Source: Podarcis raffonei (taxonomy: Eukaryota > Chordata > Lepidosauria > Squamata > Lacertidae). From it: a DNA stretch of 64,000 nt. The stretch spans positions 30,132,501-30,196,500 of the forward strand of contig NC_070614.1 in NCBI RefSeq assembly GCF_027172205.1, given 5' to 3'. Position numbers and translations under genes: made by a program. The notes under the pieces are model-generated. The model had not been told where the DNA came from, searched no databases, and saw only the letters and a program-made list of their open reading frames with translations. Below are positions 32,718 through 43,898 of the stretch, in pieces; position 1 is the stretch's first letter, and each line of letters begins with the position of its first letter.

Positions 32718-32800
32718 AAAACTATCATCACCATCATCATCATCATCTTACCTTTTCCCAGTCTAGGACTCAATATGACTTATACATATGAAAACAGCAC
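32718..32800 (-). mobile_element. LINE 3' tail with (CAT)n triplets
   Basis: 'catcaccatcatcatcatca' is followed by 'cttaccttttcccagtctag', a diverged antisense LINE tail like that at 28735. Confidence 0.45.
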
Positions 32801-33149
32801 AGATAAAATACAGAAGTTTAAAAACAGATGAATATTAATGACAAATACTAAAGCACTTTAAAACTTTTTTTAAAAAAAATCATCATTTCAGATTTGAAAA
32901 TTAAGTGCCATCAAATGAACTCATTGAAGCATATTCCTACACTTAACATTTGAAAACAATGATACATCACTTCAAGGAAAACAACCAAGTGAATGATATT
33001 TATAAATTGAAATTTCTTAGTTTCCCTCCCCTTTTAATATACACATTTTAACATTAGTGAATATTATTAGTGATTATCCAGCATAATTTCAGAATTAAGC
33101 TTGAAATTGTCACATATCAGATTAAAATTTGTTATTCCATACATATAGA
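32801..33149. other. No recognised feature
   Basis: AT-rich spacer. Confidence 0.4.
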
Positions 33150-33250
33150 CGATATCATCACTACCACTGCCACCACCACAATTATTTCAAGTGTATAACC
33201 TGCCCTTCCTACCCAAAGTGAGTCCAGGGCAACTAACAAACAAAACCATA
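33150..33250 (-). mobile_element. LINE 3' tail with (ACC)n-like triplets
   Basis: 'atcatcactaccactgccac' is followed by 'gtataacctgcccttcctac' and 'gagtccagggcaactaacaa'. This is the antisense 3' tail of an L2/CR1-like LINE. Confidence 0.5.
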
Positions 33251-33902
33251 TATTTTTTTTCCTAAAAAAATTAAAATAGCATTCTATATAGCAGACAATA
33301 GTAGCAGTGTAAAACATTCATAAAACTATGTTTCAAACTCTGGACAATTAAAAACTTAATTTAAACAAAATTAGAAACAAAAGAAAATGTGCAAGTATAA
33401 TACATTAAGTTGAATTTGCTTTAAAATGTACATTTTCTGTCTTGTTCCCAATTATGGTAAGAGATAAAAAGGAGATTTTTTTTAATTCAAAAAAATCATT
33501 TCAAAGCTAAGTTAAGTAGTCAGTTTCAAAGAGTTTTGACATGATTTCAGATATGAGCTAAGATTTCTTAGAAAATTTTAAGCAGAAGTCACTTTTTTAA
33601 AAAACGAATTCCATATAAAATTGTGTGCTTCCACATATTTGTTCATTCTTTGACAGCAGTCACTATTTCCCTGTGCACATTTCCATCAGCCCTCTGGCTC
33701 CAAACCAAATTTACTAGTGTATGAATTGGATAACATATGCTTCTGACCATGAAGCATTTTGAATCACTGTGAGCAAGTGTTCACATGAGAGAGATTATTA
33801 TAAAGAAGAGGATCAAAGGGTTTGAAGGGAGGTCTGATCTGTATTTGTGAGTCATTTCTTATATTTGAGAATATAAGGGATTCTTCTCTGTCTGGTGTGA
33901 GT
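33251..33902. other. 3' flank of OR copy 2, nothing recognised
   Basis: AT-rich sequence without a coding frame. Confidence 0.4.
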
Positions 33903-34862
33903 CTAATGGTCACTAGTGGTAATCGCAGATTCATCATTCCTGCTACAAAATATCTTTCTCATGGCTTCCTTCACATCTTGATTCCTGAGGCAGTAAATGC
34001 ATGGATTCAACATGGGGGTGACAATAGTGTATACAATGGACACGAGCTTATTGAGATTAAAAGAATGGATTCTTCTTGGTCGGGCATACATGAAGAGAGT
34101 GGCTGAGTAGAAAATAATAACCACAGTGAGGTGTGAGGCACAGGTGGAAAAGGCTTTTCTTTTCCCCTTGGCTGTGGGGATACGCAAAATGGTGCCTATT
34201 ATGCACACATAGGAGCCAATAGTGACAGACAGTGGGATTATGAGGATAAGAAGGGCAAATACAAAGTCCACCATCTCAGCCACAGTTCGGTCTGTGCAGG
34301 AGAGGTTCAGCAAAGGTGAGATGTCACAGAAGAAATGGTTGATGATGTTGGGTCCACAGAAACTCAAGCGGGAAATGAAGAAGACTTTCAGCATTGAGAT
34401 TAGGAACCCAGCAAGCCAAGATCCCACAGCTAACTGCAAACAGAGCCGGGAATTCATAATGACTGGGTAGCGCAGTGGGTTGCAGATGGCGATGTAGCGA
34501 TCATAAGCCATGACAGCCAAAAGGACACACTCGGTGCAGACTAGGGATATGAAAAAGTAGAGCTGGGCCATGCAGCCTTCAAAGGAAATGCTTTTGTTCT
34601 TTGCTAGGAAGTTAACCAGAAGCTTGGGAACAGTCACAGAAATGTACCAGGTCTCCAGGAAAGACAGGTGGCTAAGGAAAAAGTACATAGGTTTTTGGAG
34701 ATGGCTGTTTGTCCTGATCAGAGTGATGATCACAATGTTCTCGAGGAGGGTCAGGATGTAAATAACAAGGAATATTACAAAGAGCAGTATTTGAAATTCT
34801 ATGGCAGTAGGGAAACCAAGGAGAATAAACTCCTGGACTCTGGTCTGGTTTTCCAGCTTCAT
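33903..34862 (-). CDS. Olfactory receptor, family 6-like (OR6B1-like), tandem copy 2
   Basis: A 319-residue receptor, uninterrupted. I choose the ATG at 34862 ([20 protein letters not shown]); the frame stays open 70 codons further upstream, but that part runs through the splice acceptor and has no receptor homology. It has glycosylation site N5-Q-T, EN at 41-42, [17 protein letters not shown] at 57-73, [16 protein letters not shown] at 118-133, SY at 217-218, KAFSTC at 236-241, [10 protein letters not shown] at 259-268 and [12 protein letters not shown] at 283-294. It is family 6, nearest in my memory to OR6B1, and tandem sister of 25427-26404 (about 78% by hand count, 7.5 kb apart, same strand). 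The NPxIY motif has Cys at x, unusual but harmless. Confidence 0.96.
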   Translation of the reverse strand: MKLENQTRVQEFILLGFPTAIEFQILLFVIFLVIYILTLLENIVIITLIRTNSHLQKPMYFFLSHLSFLETWYISVTVPKLLVNFLAKNKSISFEGCMAQLYFFISLVCTECVLLAVMAYDRYIAICNPLRYPVIMNSRLCLQLAVGSWLAGFLISMLKVFFISRLSFCGPNIINHFFCDISPLLNLSCTDRTVAEMVDFVFALLILIIPLSVTIGSYVCIIGTILRIPTAKGKRKAFSTCASHLTVVIIFYSATLFMYARPRRIHSFNLNKLVSIVYTIVTPMLNPCIYCLRNQDVKEAMRKIFCSRNDESAITTSDH

Positions 34863-34877
34863 GCCTGATCTAATGAC

Positions 34878-34905
34878 CTGAAGAACAAGGAGTAAACAAA
34901 AGCAT
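34878..34905 (-). promoter_or_regulatory. Probable 3' splice site before the OR coding exon
   Basis: On the minus strand 'gtttactccttgttcttcag' ends in AG at 34879-34878, 15 bases before the chosen ATG. This supports the short start over the longer open frame. Confidence 0.75.
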
Positions 34906-35235
34906 GCTAAGATGTGGATGGTGATTATGCTAGCAAAACAACACATCATTTTAATGTATATAAAAATACAAGGCAGAATACATGAAAGAACACTACAAAC
35001 CACATTGTGATGACATACCTCACAACAAATACAGAGGCAAAAGTTGAACGTACTTCTGCTCTTTCCCTCCACATCCTCTTACCAAATGTGGTTCCACAGG
35101 CTAAGAGGGGATTTAAACCTGCTTTTGGAAGTGGATTCAGGGGGCTGCAGATGAGGGATGGTGGGAATTTGAGTCTGATGACATTTCCCGCAACAACAAC
35201 ATGAGAATGGGTCATCACAGATCCATTGGAAGGGT
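34906..35235. other. 5' flank of OR copy 2
   Basis: No further exon or promoter could be assigned. Confidence 0.4.
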
Positions 35236-35375
35236 CACCACAACTGAATGGTAGAACATCTGCTTTGCTTGGATAAAGTCCCAGTGAAACTTTGGAGAAC
35301 TGCTGCCAGTGGAAATGTAGAAAATACTGAGCTAGATGAACCAGTGGTCTGAATCAGCTTCCTCTGTTCCTATTA
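35236..35375 (+). repeat. tRNA-derived SINE, fairly complete
   Basis: 'gaatggtagaacatctgctt', then 'actgctgccagtgg' and 'aaaatactgagctagatgaa', then 'ccagtggtctgaatcagctt'. This is the head and body of the same SINE family as 22528-22625 and 61548-61690. It is about 15-20% diverged by eye. Confidence 0.75.
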
Positions 35376-36019
35376 CCACCAACATAATATATATAACCTT
35401 CATCAAGTTTATCTAATAGAAATCAAGCATACAATATAGAGGAAACAATTCATGTAAGAAGCCTGCATTCTATTATCATAACCACTGGGTTGGTTCACGC
35501 ATAAATGATTGCCATATATAGTATCAGGTGTTGATTTGCATGGTATGTGACAAAGTCATGCCAGATCAAATTCCACAGCCAGAACTATTCTATCAAATCA
35601 CATTACCTCAAACACCATGATTCCACAGCCAGTTCACACATTCAACTACCATGTCAGCAAGTGTAGAGTAATTAAGCATGTGCAAACCAGCCCAATGGTG
35701 GACATGAGAAATGTATGCAACCATTGCACCAAGTACAGTGAAACAATGTTTATGCCAAGTTGTGCATACTTTACTTTTAGATCACACTACACTTTTAGTT
35801 TACTGTTTGATCTCAGGATCAAATCAAGTGTTTAGGCAGCATGGCATTTTCATAGTTATGGGCATGATCTGGTATAATAAGCAATAGTTCTGTTGAGTTT
35901 AGAGTGCACATACTTCAGTGCCTGTGCTTGGATGGATTTTGCTCCACATTTTCTTTTGCATGAGACTGGCAATGAGGTGCATCTCACTTGCTTAGTTACG
36001 GTATTTGACATTTAACATT
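35376..36019. other. No recognised feature
   Basis: AT-rich spacer. Confidence 0.4.
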
Positions 36020-36085
36020 GCAAGCCTAACAATATCTACTTGGGCTTACTCCCAAGTAAGTGGGGCTAGGATTGCAGCTGTATCC
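36020..36085. mobile_element. Palindromic MITE fragment ('ggattgcag' family)
   Basis: 'gggcttactcccaagtaagt' then 'ggggctaggattgcag' matches the inner palindrome and right end of the family seen at 28437-28531. Confidence 0.5.
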
Positions 36086-36111
36086 AATTAAGTTGTTCTG
36101 TTAGCATAAGT

Positions 36112-36230
36112 CGGGGTGCCCAAACTTTTTTCAAAGAGGGCCAGATTTGATGAAGTGAACATGTGTGAGGGCCAACCAAAGTTGCTGAGCCTGGCATAAG
36201 TACTTCTGGATGCAGTGAGAGGCAAGTGGA
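36112..36230. mobile_element. hAT-like MITE fragment
   Basis: 'ggggtgcccaaacttttttc' then 'aaagagggccagatttgatg' is the left end of a repeat family like that at 37759-38020 (a terminal GGGGT-CCCAAAC block followed by 'gggcc'). The right end is not recognised. Confidence 0.45.
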
Positions 36231-36245
36231 AGTCCTTGTGCTAAA

Positions 36246-36285
36246 GGGATAACTTAATTAATAAAGGGATAACTTAATTGAAACA
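36246..36285. repeat. 20-bp tandem duplication
   Basis: 'aaagggataacttaattaat' is repeated once directly, with two differences at the end of the second unit. Confidence 0.8.
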
Positions 36286-36467
36286 AAACAAGGCATGCTT
36301 GTATCCAAAATATAATGAAAGGGCTTCAAACTGAACAGAAATTGAGCTTTGCTTCCTTTTATATGTTGGAAATGTGTAAGCGTTATCAATTTGACTAGAA
36401 ATACTGCCTCAAATGAAATAAAATAAGCATATCAATTGAGTGGAAGGTGAGCCTGCACACTCCTGTA

Positions 36468-36605
36468 AACCAGGAGTAGGGAAACTCCACCCCTCCAGAT
36501 GTTTCTGGACTACAGACCCCACCATCCCTGACCATTAGCCATGTTGGCTGGGGCTGATGGGATGTGGAGTCCAATGACATCTAGAAGGCCACAGGTTTCT
36601 CAGCA
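36468..36605. mobile_element. Palindromic hAT-like MITE
   Basis: The left arm 'gggaaactccacccctccag' faces the right arm 'ctagaaggccacaggtttct'. Inner arms 'ctggactacagaccccacca' and 'gatgggatgtggagtcca' pair around a 'catgttggctggggctg' centre. It belongs to the same family as 46298-46428 in a broader sense. No clear duplication is visible. Confidence 0.55.
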
Positions 36606-37757
36606 CAATATAAATAAAGAAAAATATAAATAAGCACATGCCACACAAAAAATAACATTTGTCTAGGCTTCACAAACAAACTATGTCAAATTTAGGAAAT
36701 AAAAGTTTGTACTCACAACATGCAGTGGACAAGAATGTCTGGAATTTCTGATGGAGTATTTGAATGGAGCTTCCACTATAGTGCTTTCTTAAGGGTGGTG
36801 AGAGAGAGAAAAAATACAGGATATAAGGTAGAGCAAACAAGTAGAAGTTTGGAATATAACATACAAACATGAACAGGCTTCAGCTACAAACTATCAAAAC
36901 CTCTGGTCTGTTGTTTGCCCTGCCCTTTATTCTTTCAGTAACATAGAACGTTTAATTCTGCTCAGTCCAGTAACACTGGGAGGATTTTCACCTGCTTGGA
37001 ATTGGCCGAGCTCTGTCATAGCTTAGTATATTCATGTAAACAGCACCTGAAGTCTCATCAGAACCTTGTCCCTCAGAGCTTCTTAACTTGGTAGAACCCC
37101 TGTCTATTACTCCCCTCCCCATAATCTAAATTAGACGTTAACAATGGGAAAAGTGCGAGAGGAAGAATAAACTCCCTTGGATGTTGTAATCAAAAGCTCT
37201 GAAGCACCCTTTCCAGTGAGACAAAGTAAACTCTATTTTAGAGCTCACCTACTTGGGACTAACAGTTTGTAAGAAAGCAAATAGACACAAGTACCACTTA
37301 ATGGAATTGATGTCTATTGATTTAGTACTTTATGTTTCAATTTCCATATTGTGTTAACTGAATATTAGTTTAGGGTTTGCTATGAGCGGAAGGATTTGGA
37401 TCCTGAAATGTGAGGTATAAATGACTAAAATGAATGAATGACTATTATGAGTCATGTTAAACGCATTGGCTTCAGTATAAATGAAATGTATATACCTAGT
37501 GAAATTTTCTTGAATATTCAGAAGTAGGTCACCTTGTTGGCAGTTGCTTCTGCTTTATGATGGCTTAAATTGCATGGATTCTATTAATCTATTCCAGTGA
37601 ACAGGCAAATCTAGGACTTGGGTTCAGCAGTTTGACTCCAAGATAGTGATGAAGTCGGAAAAATCATAGGATACGATACGATACCATATCAATACTACCT
37701 AAGTAATGGACTTGTTAAGGGGTTGTTCCTTAACAGCTATAATTTCGTGATATTTTG
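36606..37757. other. No recognised feature
   Basis: AT-rich spacer without a coding frame. Confidence 0.4.
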
Positions 37758-37758
37758 G

Positions 37759-38020
37759 AGCATGGATAGGCAAACAAGACCTGGGGGCCAAATCCAGGCC
37801 AATCGTCTTCTAAATCCGGCCCGCGGGTGGTCCGGGAATCAGTGTGTTTTTACATGAATAGAATGTGTGCTTTTATTTAAAATGCATCTCTGGTTTATTT
37901 GTGGGGAATAGGAATTTGTTCATTTCCCTCCCCCCCAAAAAAAAATAGTCCGGCCCCCCAGAAGGTCTGAGGGACAGTGGACCGGCCCCCTGCTGAAAAA
38001 GTTTGCTGATCCCTAGAGTT
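37759..38020. mobile_element. hAT-like MITE ('ggcaaac...gtttgctgatccct')
   Basis: The left end CATGGATAGGCAAAC and the right end GTTTGCTGATCCCTA are inverted. Inner arms with 'ccaaatccaggcc/ccggcc' and 'ggaccggccccc' also pair. Terminal CAG/CTG are eroded, and the presumed 8-bp duplication is no longer convincing. It is non-coding and old. Confidence 0.65.
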
Positions 38021-38484
38021 TGAGTAAACACAGAAAGCTCAACATGTTAAACTTAACATTTTGTTTTGTTTATTGAATTTGATTAGGTTTTGAGAAGGCT
38101 AGGCCCACAACTCTCTCATCAGGAAAGCTTAAAATTGAAAATGAGAAATTGGAGAAAAGAAAGGAAGCCTTCCATTGGCCACAATGGGGGAGAGGGGAAT
38201 TACTATGCCATGCCAGGTCTGGCATAGTTTGAGACCTGAACTGAAGGGGGATGGCAGGGTTTATGGCTCTAAAGATCCTTGGGTAATGATGATTGACTAT
38301 AATAACCATGATTAATGGGGGGGAGGGGGGATTGAAATAATAATTTTAAAATTTGAACTTTTAAAACTTGGGTGTACTATCATTGTGGAAGACCCTATTC
38401 TGGGCACCTCTCTGCCCAGAAGATTTGGAGAAAGCAGGGATGGAGCATTTTTGGTGATGCCATCCCATTTCCTGAACTCTCTTT
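38021..38484. other. No recognised feature
   Basis: Contains a G-rich run at 38319-38330. No coding frame is recognised. Confidence 0.4.
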
Positions 38485-38815
38485 ATGTATCTATTCACCC
38501 CACAGGTGTAGCTGGGGGGGTAGGGTGGACCGGGGGCTATCACCCTGGGCACAGTTTTGTGGGTGGCACAGGGCATTGTGAGCTGTTCTTCTCAGCCTCC
38601 CTCTGGCTGTGAGGAGCAGGGAAAGCTGGAAGGTGCCAGAGAAGGACACAGCAGCTCACGGTGTCCTGTGAACCCAGCGCTATTTTTGCAAATCTCAGAA
38701 AATGACACTGGGCTTGCAGGGTGCCATGAATGTGCCCCTCAAAACTGGCCGGCCAGTGGGCCATTCCCTAGACAATTAGCTCCCTCTCTAGGCTCAGGCA
38801 CCTCTTAGTGTCCTT
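38485..38815. repeat. GC-rich unassigned repeat
   Basis: A GC-rich block within AT-rich surroundings, starting near 'caggtgtagctgggggggta'. Overlapping frames on both strands (69-83 codons) resemble no known protein. The start looks like a hAT end, but I found no matching right end. Confidence 0.3.
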
Positions 38816-40332
38816 AAGTCAATTTGCCCATGCCACAGGACCAGCACTTGCAGCTAAAGGCAAAAAAAAAGTGGCATGTCCCCCACCCTACAACCATCTC
38901 CTTAGTCTCTTGAATCTGTTCAGCCACCCTTCTGTGGTCATCAGGCTTGGAGGAAGTGGGGAACATTAAGTGCAGCTTATTGAAGCTAAATCCTGCCCCC
39001 CACCTAAAAACCCTCCCTTCTCCTTCAGTGTGCACTCCCTGCCCCCCAGGTGCAGCTTTCAGTCTTGCAGACTCTTAACACAAGTGTAGAACCTAAGATG
39101 GCAGTTGGGATGGCAGCTGGGAAAGAATCAATTTTAAGAGGGAAACATGATTATCTTGCAAAACTGAGGAAAGCCATTTTCAGCCTGAGATGCATGTTTG
39201 TTTATTTATTTATTTTATATACCAATTAATTGCCAAAGTCTCTAAGTAGTGTTCCCGATAGGCTGCCTTCTATGGGGTTGTATACAAATTGTGGACGAGG
39301 CAGAAGTGGGTGTGGCCACACAGAGACCACTCTTCATCCAGGCAAGCAAGAAGTCTTATCACAGCTCAAGGGATGGTCATAGTTCTGAAGGCCAAGTGGA
39401 GATGATTGAAGGGCTTGAGGTTCCCCACTACAATGGCAGAAGAAATATTGGGGGTGGGGAGGTAACCTGAAACCAACTGCTGGGGCTCAGGCTGAATACA
39501 AGCCTCATTGGACATGAGTCAGTAGCTGATGAGGATCAAGCTGAGGAGCATGGAATGCTGAATTAAAACAAACACTGCTCACTGCCAGTTTCAAAAGAAG
39601 CTGCCAATAACCTGATTGCTCTGACTTGATGTATGATGTCCCCTTTAAACAACTGAGTTTTATTTTATGAATGTGTTTTATTCTTTTTTAGATGTGGAAA
39701 AACTGAGAACTCTGCAGTCTTAAAAATCCACCATTTTTATAAAGTTGTCAATATCTTAGATTATTTTTATTTAGACAATGCATTTTTATGATATGTTCTT
39801 GTGTTAAATCAGTGCTATCTTTTCTATGGTCTAGTTGTATCCCCCCCCCTTATAGCTGTGATCTCTAAACTCAGTTATAAATTACAAGGAAGGAAGAAAA
39901 AGGAAAGAATATGACTGGAATGAGGGAATGGTGGGGAGATATCTTCTGAGGCTACTACCCTTGGGAGGGAACTGCTGATTTTCAGGCCTAGTCCCAAGGT
40001 GGGACATGCACATGGCCACAGTGGAAGACATCTATTTAATAGAAGTTCTTTGTATGCAGCTGCATATGAACACGGAGGCAAAAAACCTACCTGGACACAT
40101 AATAGGTGAATTGCATTCTTTACTTCTACAGATCTGTGCATAATGTTTTGATTGGTTATTAAATATAAGCTACAGGAAACTTATACCTGCATATGCATAT
40201 ATTAAGATAGTTCAGGCACAGATAGGCTAGAGAAGCTAAACACAGTAAATGCATTTGCTTAGTATTTTTATGCCCATGCAAATAATGTCTGCTGATGTCG
40301 ATGCAGTTTAGCTGGTATAGTGTAGTGTAAGA
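38816..40332. other. Gene-free spacer
   Basis: No recognised coding frame. A 'ttatttatttattttatata' run at 39200-39219 may be the stub of a LINE tail, and a C-run lies at 39841-39849. Confidence 0.4.
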
Positions 40333-40334
40333 AT

Positions 40335-40420
40335 GGGCAACCCAACCCATGACCTTTCAGATATTGTTGGGTTCTAACTCCCATCAGTCCCAGTCAGCAT
40401 GGCCAGTCCTCAGAAATGAC
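40335..40420. mobile_element. hAT-like MITE fragment
   Basis: 'gggcaacccaacccatgacc', then 'cagatattgttgggttctaa' and 'ctcccatcagtcccagtcag', is the left arm and centre of the family seen complete at 46298-46428 and 36468-36605. Confidence 0.5.
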
Positions 40421-41150
40421 AGTGATTGTTGTTAAGCAAAATCCTGAATATCCACAGATGCATAGTACTTGGTGTACACATTTGGAACAAGGCCAAGTAA
40501 TAATAACTCGGGAATCTGGGGAGAAATTTGGATGAGATTTATTTTTAAAGCATACTAACTGGTTGTGGGCAACAACAACAAAGCACATTTTTTTCCTCTG
40601 AAATTCTCATTGGTTCTATAGTAAACTGTGATGGGGCTTTACTAAAAACTGATTTATGAATGCAATGGAGCCAGTTCCAACTTGTTTCAAATACTTTGCA
40701 CTCAGAGACAGACTTACTTGAGAGAAAATCCTGTTGGTTTCAACATAATTTATTCCAAAAGAAAGGTAACTTTCAGATGACCTGTTTATTAAGCATTCAT
40801 CCCCTTCTCCCCACCACAAAATTTGCATGGAGTTTTGATTGCATCAGCAATTTGCTGAGCATTCATTCTGATTTGTTTGTGGGGATGCTATGCCACATTG
40901 CCTCAAACAAGTCTTACTCCACTATTCTGAGTGCATTTTCCCGCTGCTTTCTTTATTGCAACAAGTCAGATCTTGGAGGCTAGAAGGCTTGTTGTGCAGC
41001 AGTGCAACAGCATATCCACTTCAGTTGTACAACCTGAGTATGTTGGTTTGTCACTGAATGCCAACCCAAAACAGCAACAGGCTGTAAGTGCCCTAAGTTT
41101 TGCACTATTAGGCTGCAATCCAAACCCCCCCACACATACATATATCAAAC
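40421..41150. other. No recognised feature
   Basis: Spacer. The frames of about 60-107 codons look random. Confidence 0.4.
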
Positions 41151-41152
41151 TA

Positions 41153-41400
41153 GTACAGTGTGGGAGCCAGTGTGGTATATCAGGGACTAGGCTTTGGGAA
41201 ACCAGGTTTCATATCCCACCTTGGGCATGAAGTGCATTGGGTGATGTTCAGCCATGACCTGCCTCTCAGCCTTACCTTCCTCACAGTCCTTCAAAGTGAT
41301 GCAGAAATGTGGAGAATTAAAGTGGAGTGGGTGGGAGAACAGATGGGGAAATTTAAATTGAGAGATTTATCTACTGCCACTTCCCAGTATAAGTAATAAA
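41153..41400 (+). repeat. tRNA-derived SINE, second family
   Basis: 'gggagccagtgtggtatatc' resembles an A box and 'aaccaggtttcatatcccac' a B box. They are followed by 'gccatgacctgcctctcagc' and 'ccttaccttcctcaca', and an AATAAATAAATA end. This is a common squamate SINE layout, moderately diverged. Confidence 0.65.
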
Positions 41401-41694
41401 TAAATACACAGCAGAATTATTTACCAGCTTTTATTACTTTTTTGTTTTTAATCAAAATGGGTTATATGCATGAAATGTTTAAATTCATTTTTAAATATTA
41501 TTGAAATCATCATTTTTCCCCAGGGGTACTCAAGGGTACGCAGTACTGACAACTCTTTTATTGTTAAAAAGTGTGGCACTTACTGTAACAACTTCATGGT
41601 GAGTACTGGCACCTATTTTTCTAGAAAAAAAGCACTGGTCATCATTTATTATGTATTTTTAAGGTGCAAAAAGGGGAGTTAATAGATGCTGTAT

Positions 41695-41720
41695 GACATC
41701 TCTTCCTTCTTGTTCTTGCA
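41695..41720 (+). promoter_or_regulatory. Possible 3' splice site before the OR coding exon
   Basis: The pyrimidine-rich 'catctcttccttcttgttct' runs into 'tgcaag', with AG at 41719-41720, 18 bases before the ATG. It is slightly weaker than the other three because AAG replaces CAG. Confidence 0.55.
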
Positions 41721-41738
41721 AGTACCCTGCATTCAAGA

Positions 41739-42662
41739 ATGGAAGAAACCAACCAGACAAATGTCGCCTATTTCATCCTTCTGGGATTTCCCAGTGCTGC
41801 AGAGCTTCAGATTCTCCTTTTTGTCCTGTTCATACTTAGCTACCTGCTGACCCTACTGGAAAATCTCATCATCATCATAGTTGTTCGGCTGAACAACAGC
41901 CTTCACAAGCCCATGTACTACTTTCTGTGCAACCTCTCTTTCCTTGAATTCTGGTATGTCACAATCATTGTCCCTAAGATGCTGGCAGATTTCCTCACAC
42001 AAGACAAGCGTATCTCCTTCCAAGGCTGCCTGACACAACTGTATTTCTTTGTCACATTTGTGTGCACTGAATACATCCTTCTGGCTGTTATGGCTTATGA
42101 CCGGTATGTGGCCATCTGCTACCCACTGCGGTATCCAGCTATCATGAGTAATAGTTTATGTGCTCGGCTCTCAGCAGGATGCTGGACATGCGGCTTAATT
42201 ACCTCTGCAATCAAGCTTAGCTTCATCGGTCGGCTGAAATACTGTGGCACTGACAAGATCAACCACTATTTCTGTGACATTTCACCTCTCTTGAATGTAT
42301 CCTGCACAGATTCTTCCATGGCTGAGCTGGTAGATTTTATCCTAGCTCTTATGGTTATCATGGTCCCACTCTGTGTTGTTGTGCTGTCCTACATCTATAT
42401 CATCTCAACGGTGTTGAAGATCCCTTCAGCTCAAGGCAGAAAGAAAGCTTTCTCCACCTGCAGTTCCCATCTCACCGTTGTGGTGCTGTTCTACTCTACC
42501 ACACTCTTCACCTATGCACGGCCCAAAGCGATGTATGCCTACAACTCCAACAAAGTGGTGTCGGTGCTGTACACTGTAGTAGTGCCCCTTCTGAACCCTC
42601 TAATATATTGCCTCAGGAATAAGGAAGTAAAAGATGCACTGAGGAAGACTCTATCAGTTTAA
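41739..42662 (+). CDS. OR6Y1: Olfactory receptor, OR6Y1-like
   Basis: A 307-residue receptor, complete and uninterrupted. It has glycosylation site N5-Q-T, EN at 41-42, [18 protein letters not shown] at 56-73, [20 protein letters not shown] at 101-120 with the DRYVAIC motif at 121-127, SY at 217-218, KAFSTC at 236-241 and [12 protein letters not shown] at 283-294. Two stretches, [16 protein letters not shown] and the helix 6-7 loop text [20 protein letters not shown] (259-278), agree almost residue for residue with human OR6Y1 as I remember it. I therefore place it in that subfamily; a one-to-one orthologue is not proven. Note Leu in PLLNP where PMLNP is common. It would signal through G-olf in olfactory cilia. 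Confidence 0.96.
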   Translation: MEETNQTNVAYFILLGFPSAAELQILLFVLFILSYLLTLLENLIIIIVVRLNNSLHKPMYYFLCNLSFLEFWYVTIIVPKMLADFLTQDKRISFQGCLTQLYFFVTFVCTEYILLAVMAYDRYVAICYPLRYPAIMSNSLCARLSAGCWTCGLITSAIKLSFIGRLKYCGTDKINHYFCDISPLLNVSCTDSSMAELVDFILALMVIMVPLCVVVLSYIYIISTVLKIPSAQGRKKAFSTCSSHLTVVVLFYSTTLFTYARPKAMYAYNSNKVVSVLYTVVVPLLNPLIYCLRNKEVKDALRKTLSV

Positions 42663-42732
42663 GGAACTGATGAAGTTGGGAGTTGGAATACTGGACACCA
42701 TAAACTGTTGGATAGTGGAAAACAAAAGAAGG

Positions 42733-42803
42733 CTGCAGTCCTATACCCATCTAGTGGATTTCTTTTTAATCTACTGAACACAGTAGGACTTACAAGTAGA
42801 AAT
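42733..42803. mobile_element. Palindromic MITE fragment
   Basis: 'ctgcagtcctataccca', later 'cagtaggacttacaagtaga' and 'gtatggattgca', are eroded ends and centre of the 28437-28531 family. Confidence 0.5.
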
Positions 42804-43498
42804 GTATGGATTGCATCATAATACCTTATGTGGGTGTTCAGCCTGATCACATAAGGACTAAATGTGTATGTGGGACATAGGAATACATCACAACCCTTAA
42901 CCCCTGAATACTAGGCATGTTGTTGTACCCAGTCTTTCTGTGTTGGCTGGAAAGGTATGAAGGTTGCCCTAAGCATAATCAGCTGAATTCACTTTTAAGC
43001 CTCTTTACAACTGGAAATTGTAGTGAGGAGGTTGCTAAGAAAATTCAGCTGAACATATTTAGAAGCATTGTTAAGATCTTTAAAAGTCAGGGGTAAAGGC
43101 GGTACACCTGGCAGTGCAAGGGAAATGGGGACAGGTGTGATGAACATGATCTGGCCCCCTGCATGCACTTTGCCTTTGCACGATCAGGGTGAATGCCTGA
43201 ACACTGCTCCAGAGTTTTTGAATTTGAGTTACATACTTCTTATAGCTGAGAAATGTAATTAAATGAACATGCTTGAAATAAAATGGCAAAATCAGCAATG
43301 CTGGATATATTCTGCACCTCCCTGAAACACAAATCCCAGCAATTGTGGTATGTCGACAAAAAAAGAAACAGTGAGTTTTAGCTAAGCAAGTTTTACCTAT
43401 GTTAACCATGTCCATTAATTTCAATGGGTCTACTCTGAGTATCAACAAGCACAGGATTCAGTCCATGTTTTCCCCTTTTGGTAATCTGACACACCTGA
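42804..43498. other. No recognised gene
   Basis: Spacer. 43395-43455 ('caatgggtctactctgagta') is probably another eroded piece of the palindromic MITE. Confidence 0.4.
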
Positions 43499-43499
43499 G

Positions 43500-43594
43500 A
43501 TGTATATTTTTTAGAACCTTTGGAAGTTGTTTTAAGCTGTTTTTAACAATGTGTTTTAATTGTTGCAATCTGCCTTGTGATCTCAGGTTGATGG

Positions 43595-43640
<46 letters not shown>

Positions 43641-43641
43641 C
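43500..43641 (+). mobile_element. LINE 3' tail with (TAA)n
   Basis: 'aacaatgtgttttaattgtt', then 'gcaatctgccttgtgatctc' and a (TAA)n run (43600-43638). This is the sense 3' end of an L2-like LINE. Confidence 0.65.
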
Positions 43642-43784
43642 TATTGTCCATCTTATTTCCAGTGAATAAATTTTTGACGTTCATTTATGTGTTTATTTAT
43701 TTAATAGATGGGGGGATGCTCACAAGAGTTAAAATCAAGTCAGTAAAATCTTCTGTGCAATGTAGAGTGAAAGAAAAATATATT

Positions 43785-43847
43785 AGGGACATAGCAAGCT
43801 GCCTTATACTAAGTTAGAGCACCAGTACATCTAGCTCATATTGTCAA

Positions 43848-43850
<3 letters not shown>
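43785..43850 (-). repeat. tRNA-SINE 3' fragment
   Basis: 'caagctgccttatactaagt' and 'tctagctcatattgtca' are the reverse complement of the 3' part of the SINE family at 35236-35375. Confidence 0.55.

Positions 43851-43854
<4 letters not shown>

Positions 43855-43898
<44 letters not shown>

Noticed and set aside
34863-35072. 70-codon N-terminal extension of the OR at 33903-34862
   Set aside because: It has no receptor homology, runs through a strong splice acceptor, and the downstream [12 protein letters not shown] start is canonical for ORs.
43080-43448. 122-codon minus-strand frame
   Set aside because: No domain, low-similarity composition, and it overlaps an eroded MITE. A chance frame.
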